Source: Bacteroidia bacterium
GTDB taxonomy: Bacteria; Bacteroidota; Bacteroidia; Chitinophagales; UBA2359
DNA: 64,000 bases
Assembly: GCA_030427245.1 (NCBI GenBank)
Contig: JAUHXA010000012.1
Location: 60,324-124,323 of the forward strand
Direction: 5' to 3'
Every line of letters begins with the position of its first letter. The stretch's first letter is position 1. The translations under genes and the position numbers were made by a program. The notes beneath the pieces were generated by a model. It made no database searches. It had not been told where the DNA came from and saw only the letters and a program-made list of their open reading frames with translations. This document shows positions 54,567 through 63,738 of this stretch, piece by piece.

Positions 54567-55304
54567 TCAAAAGGTTGAGTTTGGAAGATTGTGAGTAGAA
54601 AATTTTTCTCTTTTGACGAGAAACTTAAATTCGGCTACTTCGATATCAGGTGCCCCCAGATTTTCTACATCGGGCGGCAAATTCCACTTTCCACCACGTT
54701 CTTGATTGGTCATTTTTCGATTGTCCGAGACTCTCCCTCGAAGTCGGCGAGTGTTCGCATTGTTATTGACATAACGATTACCTCTGATGGTAATCACCTC
54801 TCCAATATTACCTAGTATTTTCATTTCCAAACCCTGTGAATTTAGGAGCCAAACTTTGTTGCCTACAATGCGAATCTTTAAAGCATTTTCGGTGCTTAAA
54901 TGGTTTACATCTACTATATCCTGCAAGCTGCCACAAGTAGGTTTGTCGGTGTCTAATATTTTGAACAATACATCTACGTGTTTTTCATACATATAGCCCA
55001 TCGTGGTGAAGAAAGCCTCTTTGCCAAATTTTAGGTGGTTTTTGGGTTGGGCTTCAAAACGGTAGGTCAAACTTCCATTTTTATTGTCAAAGTTAATCGT
55101 TGCAGTGCCTTTGAATTGCATATCAGATTCACAATCGTCTCTACCCAATGCTTTGAGGCTCAATAACTCTATTTCGATAGAAGGAGCAGCAATAAGTGAT
55201 TCTCCTACATCCATGCTTTCCAGTTCTATGTTTACTTGATTTTGACAAAACAAGAGAGAATTGTAGAAGAAAAAGAGGGAGAACAGCGGTATTAATTTTT
55301 TCAT
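54567..55304 (-). CDS. Secreted protein, tandem paralogue 2
   Basis: The product has 245 residues with a signal peptide (MKKLIPLFSLFFFYNSLLFC, cut near CQNQ). It shares with the downstream gene the blocks IELLSLKALGRDDCESDMQF, GSLTYRFE, KVWLLNSQG, ITIRGNRYVNNNANT and GAPDIEVAEFKFLVK. The variable basic linker differs in length and sequence. The pair came from a tandem duplication and is spaced by 93 bp on the same strand. Function unknown; the conserved asparagine-rich loop may be a binding site. Confidence 0.65.
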   Translation of the reverse strand: MKKLIPLFSLFFFYNSLLFCQNQVNIELESMDVGESLIAAPSIEIELLSLKALGRDDCESDMQFKGTATINFDNKNGSLTYRFEAQPKNHLKFGKEAFFTTMGYMYEKHVDVLFKILDTDKPTCGSLQDIVDVNHLSTENALKIRIVGNKVWLLNSQGLEMKILGNIGEVITIRGNRYVNNNANTRRLRGRVSDNRKMTNQERGGKWNLPPDVENLGAPDIEVAEFKFLVKREKFSTHNLPNSTF

Positions 55305-55344
55305 GGCGAAATAGGTTTTGCATTTGAACCTTGAGGTTTTCTTT

Positions 55345-55749
55345 TTAGCTGGGGTTTACCCATTTATAGACTCTATCATTGATGGTCAATTGTTTTCGTT
55401 TGGTATCTACTCCAATATTCAAAAAATGGTCGTTGGTGTCGCCATCTCCTGCAATATTGTAAGCCTTCAGGATGATTAAATTTTCGATTTCTTTCACGAC
55501 TTGATAGCTGCCTTTTGCCCTGAAAGGTGGGTAAGCTTCAATGGTATAGGTGTTTTCTGCAAATTGATAGTTGAAGTACCATGCTTCACCTGTAGGAGTC
55601 GTACCCGAATGTCTCCATGTTCCTCGAATAAATTGGTTGTGCAGTATTTTACCACTTTTTTTGATGCTGACCATCACGAAGGCAAAGACGCACAGCATAA
55701 ATACAATGGTCATCAATATGAGAGACCAATTAACCGTTTCATAATCCAT
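55345..55749 (-). CDS. Single-pass membrane protein of unknown function
   Basis: The product has 134 residues from the ATG at 55749; an upstream ATG at 55800 is not favoured because the membrane segment begins soon after the chosen start. One hydrophobic helix (about residues 8-28, WSLILMTIVFMLCVFAFVMV) is followed by a beta-rich domain of about 100 residues (GTWRHSG, AYPPFRAKGSYQV). The domain may be periplasmic or cytoplasmic. No known family is recognised. It lies 40 bp upstream of the tandem secreted paralogues, so the three may be co-transcribed. Confidence 0.55.
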   Translation of the reverse strand: MDYETVNWSLILMTIVFMLCVFAFVMVSIKKSGKILHNQFIRGTWRHSGTTPTGEAWYFNYQFAENTYTIEAYPPFRAKGSYQVVKEIENLIILKAYNIAGDGDTNDHFLNIGVDTKRKQLTINDRVYKWVNPS

Positions 55750-56167
55750 ATACTTTTTTTTGATGTAGGAAGCGAGAATAGAGGCGCAAGATTTGAACAA
55801 AGTATTGTTTGTCAGTAAAATAAAGTGCCTCTTCGTGCTTTCCTTCTCTCTTTTCTTAAAGACTATAATTGCAGAATAGTCGATTTTACTAAGCCCATTC
55901 GTAAGAATGTTCCACTAAAATAATATTTTTATTTCAGTATTTCTTTAAAAATGGGTTTTAATGTAGTGCTTGTGATAGAAGAGAAGACTCAACCGTTTCC
56001 AAAATCGGTATAACCAAAACTCGTTTTATTTGCCGCAATGAGTAAGGTTTTTGACAGAGAAGAGAAATTTCTTGCTTTTGAAGTAAAATACAAAAAGGGC
56101 TATCAAATCTGATAGCCCTTTTATTTGTTCCCAAAAAATGATTGATATGATTACTTTCCAACCAGTA
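55750..56167. other. Intergenic region with terminator
   Basis: Between two minus-strand genes. Contains the terminator at 56093-56122; a 67-codon minus-strand frame (55958-56161) looks spurious. Confidence 0.45.
56093..56122 (-). terminator. Intrinsic terminator of the PKD/T9SS gene
   Basis: A 13-bp stem AAAAGGGCTATCA/TGATAGCCCTTTT with a 4-nt loop, 46 bp after the stop of the gene at 56168-56782. Confidence 0.8.
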
Positions 56168-56782
56168 TTATTGTACTATCATCTTTCGAGTCCATCTTTT
56201 TTTATCAGTGATTGCTGTAATCAGATAAGTTCCAGGTAAAATATTGTTTCGACGATAGTAGGTCAATTCGTGTCGTCCCGCATAAATGTTTTGTTTGGGC
56301 ATCACAACATCAATCAATTTTCCCATCATATCGTATAAGTTGATTTGAACATCCGCAGATTTGCTGACTTCAAAAGAAAGGGTGGTATGGGTAGATACAG
56401 GGTTGGGGTAGTTGCTGAGATCCGCCAAAACATTTACATGCTCAATGGTTTCTTTTTCAACAGGATTGGCTTCTCTTTTGTGTTGAATGTCAAATACATA
56501 AACTTTCCCTTCAAAGATTTCATTACATCCTTCATTGTTATAAAGCGTCAATGAAAAAGTATAGATGCCTTGCTCTGTATAAGAATGTTTGGGATTGGCA
56601 TCAAAAGAAACATTTCCATCTCCAAATTGCCATTCCATTTCAGTATAATCCCCTGCGGATTTGTTATTGAAACTTACATTTAGGCCTTTGGTCGCATACG
56701 AAAACTTCGGGCTCAAATTGCAGTCTGCGAAGGCGCTGTAGGAAATAAAAAGGGTGATGAATAGTAGTAACAAGTTTCTCAT
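56168..56782 (-). CDS. Secreted PKD-domain protein with T9SS type A sorting domain
   Basis: The product has 204 residues. The signal peptide is cut near AFAD. A PKD/Ig-like domain (about 20-105) shows the family hallmark WQFGDGNVSFDANPKHSYTE and ends in GIYTFSLTLYNNEGC. A short linker leads to a type A sorting domain (about 125-204) with NYPNPVSTHTTLSFEV, GKLIDV and the end TRKMIVQ. It is exported by T9SS. Nothing indicates a catalytic function; it is likely a small surface or adhesive protein. It is a single gene with its own terminator. Confidence 0.85.
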   Translation of the reverse strand: MRNLLLLFITLFISYSAFADCNLSPKFSYATKGLNVSFNNKSAGDYTEMEWQFGDGNVSFDANPKHSYTEQGIYTFSLTLYNNEGCNEIFEGKVYVFDIQHKREANPVEKETIEHVNVLADLSNYPNPVSTHTTLSFEVSKSADVQINLYDMMGKLIDVVMPKQNIYAGRHELTYYRRNNILPGTYLITAITDKKRWTRKMIVQ

Positions 56783-56950
56783 GGGCTTTGGGAATTATTG
56801 TATGTGTGTAGTTATACGCTCCTTTTGTCACAGTAGTTTCATAATTTATTAAAAAAATCAAATACAATAAAAAAAAATATTATGAGGTTGGAAGTCAGAT
56901 TATTAGAGGCTTGAAGTGGGTTCGAGAAGTGGATTTGAATTGCAGGAGCA

Positions 56951-56984
56951 TAAAAAAAACCTTCCTAGGTTTAGTTAGGAAGGT
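56951..56984 (-). terminator. Orphan minus-strand terminator
   Basis: ACCTTCCTA (56959-56967) pairs with TAGGAAGGT (56976-56984), and the eight A bases before it give a U-run on the minus strand. No annotated minus-strand gene ends here, so it may end an untranslated transcript or an antisense RNA from the pepP start region. Confidence 0.5.
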
Positions 56985-57111
56985 CCAAAAAAGGTTTATT
57001 TTTTTGAAATAATGTTAACTCTTTAAGCTTTACTGTTTACACACTTATATTTACGGAGTTTTTTTGTAAATAGTTTCAAAAAAAAATAAAAAAGGGAAAA
57101 AAAATCAAAAG

Positions 57112-57142
57112 TTTGAAAGATTTTGGAAATGTTGTAAACTTG
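57112..57142 (+). promoter_or_regulatory. Promoter of pepP
   Basis: TTTG at 57112-57115, a spacer of exactly 19 nt, and TAAACTTG at 57135-57142, close to the Bacteroidota consensus TTTG-N19-TAnnTTTG. The ATG follows about 30 bp later. Confidence 0.5.
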
Positions 57143-57173
57143 TAAATTCATTTGAGCCAAAAAATACACAAAT

Positions 57174-58475
57174 ATGAAATACGAGGCTATTAACAACAAA
57201 TTGTTCAAAGAGAACAGGGCACGTTTTGTCGCCAAAATGAAATCCAACTCTATCGCCATCTTTCAAGCCAACGACGAAATGCCTCGAAGTGCGGACAGTC
57301 ACCATACTTTTCGCCAGAATCCCGACCTATTTTACCTTACAGGTATTGATCAAGAACAAACTGTTTTGGTGTTGTTCCCAGACTGTGTGCGTGAAGAAAT
57401 GCGGGAAGTATTGTTTATCCGCAAGACCAGCGAAGCGTTGGTCACATGGGAAGGACATAAATACACAATTGAAGAAGCCCAAGAGACATCAGGGATTGAG
57501 AACGTATATTGGGGAGACCAGTTTTGGTCTATTTTGCCAGGATTGATGTTTATTGCCGAAAACTGCTATCTCAACCTCAATGAACACGGTAGAAAACCCT
57601 ATTCTGTGTTGGATAGGGAAATGCGTTTTGCCCACGAACTCCGACAGAAATACCCGCTTCACCACTATCACCGTTCTGCACCTATCATGCACGAACTCCG
57701 TGCCATCAAATCAAGTATTGAAGTGGCTTTGATTCAGCACGCCTGCAATATTACCGAAAAGGCATTCAGAAGGGTATTGCAGTTTGTGAAGCCCGGTGTG
57801 TATGAATACGAGATTGAAGCCGAAATCTTACACGAATATTTGATCAATCGGGCTACAGGGCCTGCTTATCCTTCTATCATTGCATCAGGCGGGGATTCTT
57901 GTATTTTGCATTATGTAGATAACAACAAACAATGCAAGGATGGAGATGTTTTGTTGATGGATTTTGGGGCCGAATATGCCAACTATGCCGCCGACTTGAG
58001 TCGTACAATTCCTGTCAATGGGAGCTTCACAGAGCGACAATCAGAAGTTTATAATGCCGTTTTGCGAATCAAAAACGAAGCTACCCAAATGTTGCGTCCA
58101 GGTATTACACTGGAGGATTATAACAAAGAAGTTGCCAAAATTGTAGAATCGGAATTGATTCAGTTGGGTTTGTTGGACAAAAAAGAAGTCGCTAATCAGG
58201 ACGAAAAGAAACCTTTATACAAAAAATACTTCATGCACGGCACTTCTCACTTTTTGGGTTTAGATGTACACGATGTTGGACATCGCTATCGTCCAATTGA
58301 AGCGGGGATGATTTTTACCTGTGAGCCAGGCATTTACATCAAAGAAGAAAATTTGGGGATTCGCATAGAAAACGATATATTAGTTACGGATGATAATCCG
58401 ATTGACTTGATGGCAAATATTCCTGTGGAAGTCGAAGAAATTGAGGAGTTGATGTTGGTGAGTATGCCATTTTAA
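57174..58475 (+). CDS. pepP: Xaa-Pro aminopeptidase (aminopeptidase P)
   Basis: This dinuclear metalloenzyme removes an N-terminal residue preceding proline. The product has 433 residues. The creatinase-like N-terminal domain (about 1-165) is followed by the pita-bread catalytic domain. Metal ligands are visible: Asp in VLLMDFGAEY, Asp in YAADLSRTIPV, His in HGTSHFLGLDVHD, Glu in GMIFTCEPGIYI and Glu in GIRIENDILV. The length and order fit bacterial PepP. It is followed after 21 bp by pssA in the same direction, suggesting co-transcription. Confidence 0.94.
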   Translation: MKYEAINNKLFKENRARFVAKMKSNSIAIFQANDEMPRSADSHHTFRQNPDLFYLTGIDQEQTVLVLFPDCVREEMREVLFIRKTSEALVTWEGHKYTIEEAQETSGIENVYWGDQFWSILPGLMFIAENCYLNLNEHGRKPYSVLDREMRFAHELRQKYPLHHYHRSAPIMHELRAIKSSIEVALIQHACNITEKAFRRVLQFVKPGVYEYEIEAEILHEYLINRATGPAYPSIIASGGDSCILHYVDNNKQCKDGDVLLMDFGAEYANYAADLSRTIPVNGSFTERQSEVYNAVLRIKNEATQMLRPGITLEDYNKEVAKIVESELIQLGLLDKKEVANQDEKKPLYKKYFMHGTSHFLGLDVHDVGHRYRPIEAGMIFTCEPGIYIKEENLGIRIENDILVTDDNPIDLMANIPVEVEEIEELMLVSMPF

Positions 58476-58496
58476 GCAAATTCAAATTCATATTTT

Positions 58497-59249
58497 GTGA
58501 GATTCTTTAAAAGAACATATATTCCCAATTTGCTGACACTGACCAATTTATTTTTGGGGTGCTTGGCTATTGTTGCAGCTTTCGATGGACGTTTGATAGC
58601 TGTGCCTTTTTTGTTATTGGCTGCAGGTTTTGCTGATTTTTTTGATGGTTTTGCAGCTCGTCTTTTGAGGGTTACTTCTACTATAGGAAAGGAATTGGAT
58701 TCGCTGGCAGATATGGTGAGTTTTGGAGTTGTGCCGAGTATTGCCCTTTACAAAATGCTCGAACTCACTTATATGGAGACAAAAGGCATTGAAGAAGTCG
58801 AACTCTTTTACTTAGCTCCTGCTTTTTTAGTGTCTATTTGTGCAGCGATTCGTTTGGCAAAATTCAATGTGGATGAACGCCAAACCGAAAAGTTTTTGGG
58901 GTTGGCTACGCCTGTCGCTACGGGGGCAATTACCTCTTTGATTTGGGTCATCAACGACGCACAATACGCAACCACTTTTGAGCCTTTTATTCTGAACCTC
59001 TACTTCCTGTACACTTTGACCCTCTTGATTTCTTACCTCATGGTGTCCGAAATTCCCATGTTTTCTTTTAAATTCAAAAAACGAGGCTTCAAAGCCAATT
59101 TACTGCAAATCGTCTGTTTGATATTCAGTTTTTCGTCGGTCTTTATTTTTGGATGGGCAGGGGCAGCTTTGATAGCGCCCATGTATTTGTTTTTGGTATT
59201 GGTCGACAATGTGTATTGGAGTAAAAGAGTAGAGACGATTCAGTTGTAG
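58497..59249 (+). CDS. pssA: CDP-diacylglycerol-serine O-phosphatidyltransferase
   Basis: Makes phosphatidylserine from CDP-diacylglycerol and serine, a step to phosphatidylethanolamine. The product has 250 residues, starting with GTG at 58497, 21 bp after pepP. The CDP-alcohol phosphotransferase signature D-x2-DG-x2-AR-x8-G-x3-D-x3-D is seen as DFFDGFAARLLRVTSTIGKE followed by LDSLAD. About eight membrane segments are present. No ATG lies near the right position, so GTG is the best start. Confidence 0.93.
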   Translation: MRFFKRTYIPNLLTLTNLFLGCLAIVAAFDGRLIAVPFLLLAAGFADFFDGFAARLLRVTSTIGKELDSLADMVSFGVVPSIALYKMLELTYMETKGIEEVELFYLAPAFLVSICAAIRLAKFNVDERQTEKFLGLATPVATGAITSLIWVINDAQYATTFEPFILNLYFLYTLTLLISYLMVSEIPMFSFKFKKRGFKANLLQIVCLIFSFSSVFIFGWAGAALIAPMYLFLVLVDNVYWSKRVETIQL

Positions 59250-59283
59250 AATGTTCGATTTTGCCTTATTCCCACTTTACGAT

Positions 59284-60477
59284 TCAAGAAGTACTCGTTT
59301 TCCACAATGCCTCCAAAAACGGACGACTCGGCACCGAATACATCAGCTTCACATCCTCCATCAAACTACTTTCCTCATTCAAAAAACGAAAAATACGGTC
59401 AATTGGATTGTTCTTAAACATATCTATAAAAATCGGTCGAATCTGTTCTCCACGATGCTGCAAAATGCTCAGTAAGAGGCGGTCGTATTGCAGGAAACGC
59501 TTGGGATAGATGGAAGGGTAAAAAGGTTGATTCGTACTTTGGAGGGATTTTACAATCTGTTCACAGTCTTGCTGAATGCGCCAAAAGGTGTAGCCCGTTG
59601 AAGGTTTGGAGCGTCCACCTTTGGTGCCGATGTGCATGATTCTTTTTTGGGGGTGAGGGCGTTGGGGAAGCGGATGGTCGGTCATAGGGATGATGCCAAA
59701 TTCGGTTTCTTCGATGTCGTATTCGGCTTTGGTGAGTTGTAGGTTGTTTTCGATGTAGGATTGAAGGTGTTGGTCATACTCTTCGGGAGGCAGTAGTTTT
59801 TCGGAGAAAATAGTGAACTCGACTAAGGCTTTGGTTGGGCTGTGTGGCAAAATATACACAAAACGAGCCGAGTTTTGTTGTGGAATATTGAAGTCAAACA
59901 AAACAGGAACATGGGGATTGAAAACGGGTTTTGGAGTGTTGAGGACGTAGCCTTTGAAGTGTTGGAGAATGTAGTGGTATTTTTTTTCGTTTTTCTCCTT
60001 TTCCAGTATGGAAGAGCTTGTCCCGAAACCTCGAGGAGAAAAAGTACTGTCAAACAACCAATTGGCAGTATATTTTTCACCATTAACTTGCAGCCAAGCT
60101 TTTTCCTCATTTCCATCTATCGCTTCAATTTCTCCAAAAACAAAATCAATATTCGGCTGTTGCTGCAATTGTGGTAGGATAAAATTGTAGAAGTCAATGC
60201 CCCGAATCATATTGTACCGCCAATCTCCTAAATCAAAAGTATGTGTCCATTCGGCACTTTTGAACTGCAATTGCCGCCAAGAACCCTTCAAAATGGAATC
60301 AAACAAGGTGCTTTGGTCTGTCCAGAAACACCACGTTCGGTCGTTTTCGGTTTTTGGAGAACGGTCGACAATCAGTATTCTCTTGTTAAAAAGCGGAGAC
60401 TGAAGGAGATGGAAAGCCAAACTCAATCCAGCACAGCCGCCTCCTGCAATGATGTAATCGTAATTGGTTTTTTGCAT
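59284..60477 (-). CDS. crtY: Lycopene beta-cyclase
   Basis: Cyclises both ends of lycopene to beta-carotene, supplying the substrate of CrtZ. The product has 397 residues. An FAD-binding Rossmann motif lies near the N-terminus (IIAGGGCAGLSLAFHLL). Family features follow: DRTWCFWT, GTKGGRSKPSTGYTF and the FLNEESS...F(L)EAL C-terminus. The length is normal for CrtY/CrtL-b. It converges with pssA, the stops being 35 bp apart, and is not clustered with other carotenoid genes. Confidence 0.92.
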   Translation of the reverse strand: MQKTNYDYIIAGGGCAGLSLAFHLLQSPLFNKRILIVDRSPKTENDRTWCFWTDQSTLFDSILKGSWRQLQFKSAEWTHTFDLGDWRYNMIRGIDFYNFILPQLQQQPNIDFVFGEIEAIDGNEEKAWLQVNGEKYTANWLFDSTFSPRGFGTSSSILEKEKNEKKYHYILQHFKGYVLNTPKPVFNPHVPVLFDFNIPQQNSARFVYILPHSPTKALVEFTIFSEKLLPPEEYDQHLQSYIENNLQLTKAEYDIEETEFGIIPMTDHPLPQRPHPQKRIMHIGTKGGRSKPSTGYTFWRIQQDCEQIVKSLQSTNQPFYPSIYPKRFLQYDRLLLSILQHRGEQIRPIFIDMFKNNPIDRIFRFLNEESSLMEDVKLMYSVPSRPFLEALWKTSTS

Positions 60478-60527
60478 AAATTAGATAAGGGAATTTGACG
60501 ACAAAAGTTTAGATAGTGAGCAAGAAG

Positions 60528-60554
60528 TTGCAAACGTTTTAATTGTTAATTTTG
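60528..60554 (+). promoter_or_regulatory. Promoter-like element of the lipoprotein gene
   Basis: TTG at 60528-60530, 16-nt spacer, TAATTTTG at 60547-60554, close to the Bacteroidota consensus. The gene begins 88 bp downstream. Confidence 0.4.
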
Positions 60555-60642
60555 CGGTCATTTTTTTAACAAATACTATGCGACTCTTTAGATGGTAAGA
60601 CAGGCTCTGAAGCCCTTATAACATAGTAAAACATTACGGTTC

Positions 60643-61605
60643 ATGAAATTATTTTTACTTTCTCTTTTTCTTATCCTCAGCAGCAGCCTTTTCACAGGCT
60701 TTACGAGCTGTGAAACCCATTCCCATTCGTCCCTATCAACAACCGACAGATCAGACATTGAAGAAAATGCTTTAGACGATTATTGGTATCAAGGAAAGGC
60801 CGAAATCAGCCGTTTTGAGCTGCAACAAGCTCGTTATGGAGAGATTCACAAAGGAGATGTTATCATGGTTTTTGTGACCGAAGATTTTCGCACCGATATA
60901 CAGGTGAAGCTGGATAATGAAGCCAATAAAGAGAAGGCTATCAATGTTTTGAAGTTGAATTTGGTTCGTGAATTTCCCACAGGTATTTACGACTATTCTT
61001 CCATGACTTCTGTATTTACGCCAGCAGGAGACTACAAAACGGATAGATGTCTGAAAGTAACCAATTCGGTACAGGAATGGTGTGGTCACGTTTTCACCCA
61101 ACTTAATTGGAAGGAAGGCAAGAAATATGAGGTCAAGAGTTTCTCTTATTTTGAAGCAGACGGGGACAAAAATTTTGAACTGAAAGCTCCTTATTTGGAG
61201 GATGAAATATGGAACATCATTCGCATCCATCCCAAGAATTTACCTTTGGGTAGAGTTGAAATAGTCAGCAGTACTTTGTTCAGTCGTTTGGGACATAGGA
61301 GTTTGAGGGCAACGGAAGCAGATGGATTGTTGGATTTTTATAAAGGAGATGAATTTGAAGGGGAAGAATTGATGGAATATCAATTGATTTATGCTGAACA
61401 CAATCGAACGTTGAAGATTGTCTATGAAAACGTTGCTCCTTATAAGATACAGGGTTTCCAAGAAATTTACAGAGCTCCCGTTTGGGCAGGTGGTGAAATT
61501 TTGACGACCACTGCAAAACGCACACACACTGTTTTGTCGGACTATTGGAACAAACACTCTTTGAAGGACAGAGCTTTACGAAAGGAACTGGGATTGAAGG
61601 AATAG
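60643..61605 (+). CDS. Uncharacterised lipoprotein
   Basis: The product has 320 residues with a signal sequence and a lipobox-like TGFTSC near residue 23. The mature part has YWYQGKAEISRFELQQARYGEIHKGD followed by beta-rich segments and a late YKIQGFQEIYRA. Related sequences in this phylum are sometimes labelled as a septum inhibitor (Maf), but the Maf fold motifs are absent, so I do not use that name. Likely periplasmic-facing outer-membrane lipoprotein of unknown function. It converges with the AAA+ gene, with no overlap. Confidence 0.6.
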   Translation: MKLFLLSLFLILSSSLFTGFTSCETHSHSSLSTTDRSDIEENALDDYWYQGKAEISRFELQQARYGEIHKGDVIMVFVTEDFRTDIQVKLDNEANKEKAINVLKLNLVREFPTGIYDYSSMTSVFTPAGDYKTDRCLKVTNSVQEWCGHVFTQLNWKEGKKYEVKSFSYFEADGDKNFELKAPYLEDEIWNIIRIHPKNLPLGRVEIVSSTLFSRLGHRSLRATEADGLLDFYKGDEFEGEELMEYQLIYAEHNRTLKIVYENVAPYKIQGFQEIYRAPVWAGGEILTTTAKRTHTVLSDYWNKHSLKDRALRKELGLKE

Positions 61606-61698
61606 GAAGTTTCAAGTTCAAATTTCAAATGCAAAAATTGTAGAATCGGGTTTGGGTTCTTTGGCAATTTTTGCCGACAATATTAAATGAAAGACTCC

Positions 61699-63048
61699 TT
61701 AGAGAGTCTTTCCATCCTTTGCATATTCTTTTGAAATTCCGTGAAGAATATCTTCTTTTAGAATTATTAATTTTTTACGTCGAAGGGCAGTCAAGGCACA
61801 GTAACGAGATACATTGATGATCGCCCCACCTGTGATTTCGTATTTTTGGGCAATGTCATACAAATCCACATCTTCTGCCAATGGTGTTTCCTCTGCAAAG
61901 GCGGTTTGCCAGAGGCGAAAGCGTTGTTGGGAATTGGGCATCCGAAAGTGAATCATGGACTGAAAACGGCGAGCGAAAGCATCGTCAATATTTCCTTTGA
62001 GATTGGTGGCGAGAATGACAACTCCTGGAAAAGATTCTACTCTTTGGAGGAGGTAAGCGACTTCTTGATTGGCATGTCGATCTTTGGAGTCGTTGGTCGC
62101 AGTTCGCCGCCCAAAGAGAGCATCTGCTTCATCAAAAAATAGAATCCAGTTTTTGTTTTGGGCTTGGTCAAAAATGTTTGCCATGTTTTTTTCGGTTTCA
62201 CCAATGTATTTCGACACGACTTGCGAAAGGTCTATGCGATAGACATCTAAGTCTAAAGACTTGCCAATCAGGGAAGCGGTGAGGGTTTTACCTGTTCCCG
62301 AAGGACCATAAAACAAAGCACGATAACCTGGTTTGATTCGTTTGCCCATGCTCCATTTGTGGAGGATGGTGTTTTGGTGTTGCAGCCAAGCAGGTATTTC
62401 GAGTACTTCGTCCATTACGTATTCATCCAAGACCAAATCTTCCCAATCCATTTGAGTGGTAATCAAGTTTGCAGGGAAATTACTGCTGAAGTCGGGCTTG
62501 TAACTTTTGCCAGAGGTGAAATAGGTCAGAAATTCTTCAGAAATATTTAGGGCTGCACTCATTTTGGGTTCTTTTGAAGAAGCTTTATCCAACTGAATGA
62601 TGTTCAGTTTTCGCAGAGCCTGCTCTTTTCCAAATAATACCATTGCAGCGAATCGTTTTGATAAATCTCTATCTGCCAATAGAAATAAGGCAGTTTCGAC
62701 GGTCGGTAAAAAACCACTGTGTGATTGTCCTTTCCATCCTCCAAATTCGGTGAAGGTTCGGTTGTAATGAGAATTGGTGGTAAAAAAAACGTCTAATATG
62801 TTTGGTAAAACATGGGGTGCTAACGCCAATAAAATGATCATACGTTCCCATTCTCGAAATTCAAAATCTTGAATGATATTGGTATAGGTAGATGGATACA
62901 GCGACAAGTCGGGTGCTGCAATATCGGCTATGGATGAATAGGGCGTTTCTTGCTCGAAGTGCAATTGGATTCGGGTTTGGATGACCGTCTCGAGCCAAGC
63001 TAGCTCGGCTGTGAGGGTTTGGGCGTTGGATTGGTGGGGAGAGGGCAT
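61699..63048 (-). CDS. AAA+ ATPase of eCIS (contractile injection system) type
   Basis: The product has 449 residues. A helical N-terminal domain (about 1-200) carries FGGWKGQSHSGFLPTVETALF, a segment I associate with the ATPases of extracellular contractile injection system loci (Afp15/Pvc15-like). The AAA+ domain follows: Walker A GPSGTGKT (248-255), Walker B WILFFDEAD (301-309), sensor-1 ATN (347-349) and an arginine finger near 360. In eCIS loci this ATPase helps assembly or disassembly of the particle. The gene upstream on the same strand (63136-) may belong to the same locus, which leaves the window at the right edge. Confidence 0.72.
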   Translation of the reverse strand: MPSPHQSNAQTLTAELAWLETVIQTRIQLHFEQETPYSSIADIAAPDLSLYPSTYTNIIQDFEFREWERMIILLALAPHVLPNILDVFFTTNSHYNRTFTEFGGWKGQSHSGFLPTVETALFLLADRDLSKRFAAMVLFGKEQALRKLNIIQLDKASSKEPKMSAALNISEEFLTYFTSGKSYKPDFSSNFPANLITTQMDWEDLVLDEYVMDEVLEIPAWLQHQNTILHKWSMGKRIKPGYRALFYGPSGTGKTLTASLIGKSLDLDVYRIDLSQVVSKYIGETEKNMANIFDQAQNKNWILFFDEADALFGRRTATNDSKDRHANQEVAYLLQRVESFPGVVILATNLKGNIDDAFARRFQSMIHFRMPNSQQRFRLWQTAFAEETPLAEDVDLYDIAQKYEITGGAIINVSRYCALTALRRKKLIILKEDILHGISKEYAKDGKTL

Positions 63049-63135
63049 TTGTTTTAAGGTTTTTTGTGTTTTGAGTTATGCTGTTTTTTCGGTCAAATCA
63101 TTTCTTTTCCTATATTTTTTAATTTTCAAAATTAG

Positions 63136-63738
63136 CTATCCTCTTGCTTTTTTTTCCTTCTTCACCTTCCTGATAAATTGCACTAAAGAAATTCCCAGTT
63201 TTACTGCATTGTTTTTAGGCCGATTTGCGGGAATCCAAGGATGCGCATTACCACGTCTGGGAAGTACTACCTGCGTAAACAATTCCTTATAAATATCATT
63301 GATTGCCAGTGCATGTTTCTGGGGAGGCATGCGACCATCATCAGAAGCAATAATTCGGGCAATATCTACCAAGTATAAATGTATTAATTCTGCTGTTTGT
63401 GTTCCCTTTTCCGCAACTGTTTTGGTCCCATCTGCCCATACAGTGTCTCCTATATCCAACACAGTCTGGAAGTACACATTTGCTCTGGTCAAGGGGATGT
63501 TTCCTTGCAGAGGGGGAGGGGTTCGTAAAATATCTGCTACCATCAAATGGTCATGTTGTCTTCCCTGATTGTTATTACCCCAATTGGCAAATTCATATCC
63601 TCGTGAAGGGGTATTGTTCTTGGATCTTTTCCTTGTTGTGTGGATAGGGGCAAATGCGTTAACTGCTCCATCATTAACTCCCTTAAAATCCGATGGGATA
63701 TTGTGTACTCCAATCTCATGGGCTAACAATCCCAACAT
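63136..63738 (-). CDS. Putative eCIS-associated protein, C-terminal part
   Basis: The product has 200 residues if it starts at the ATG at 63738, but the frame is open upstream to 63918 with sensible protein sequence, so the true protein is longer. LLAHEIGVHNIP resembles a zinc-peptidase helix but has an extra residue (HExxxH), so activity is doubtful. The C-terminal 90 residues are helical and basic (KKEKKARG). It lies 87 bp upstream of the AAA+ gene on the same strand. By context it may be a DUF4157-like or toxin component of an eCIS locus. I cannot name it more precisely. Confidence 0.5.
   Translation of the reverse strand: MLGLLAHEIGVHNIPSDFKGVNDGAVNAFAPIHTTRKRSKNNTPSRGYEFANWGNNNQGRQHDHLMVADILRTPPPLQGNIPLTRANVYFQTVLDIGDTVWADGTKTVAEKGTQTAELIHLYLVDIARIIASDDGRMPPQKHALAINDIYKELFTQVVLPRRGNAHPWIPANRPKNNAVKLGISLVQFIRKVKKEKKARG

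Larger units (their letters stand above)
56783..57173. other. Divergent intergenic region
   Basis: Holds an orphan hairpin with a U-tract on the minus strand (56959-56984) and the pepP promoter (57112-57142). No gene is seen. Confidence 0.45.

Noticed and set aside
55958..56161. Minus-strand 67-codon frame
   Set aside because: Overlaps the terminator of the neighbouring gene and shows no recognisable pattern.
57023..57259. Minus-strand hydrophobic frame antisense to the start of pepP
   Set aside because: Hydrophobic appearance comes from an A/T-rich antisense strand; the plus-strand enzyme explains the region.
60772..61230. 152-codon minus-strand frame
   Set aside because: Antisense to the lipoprotein gene, which has a signal peptide and lipobox.
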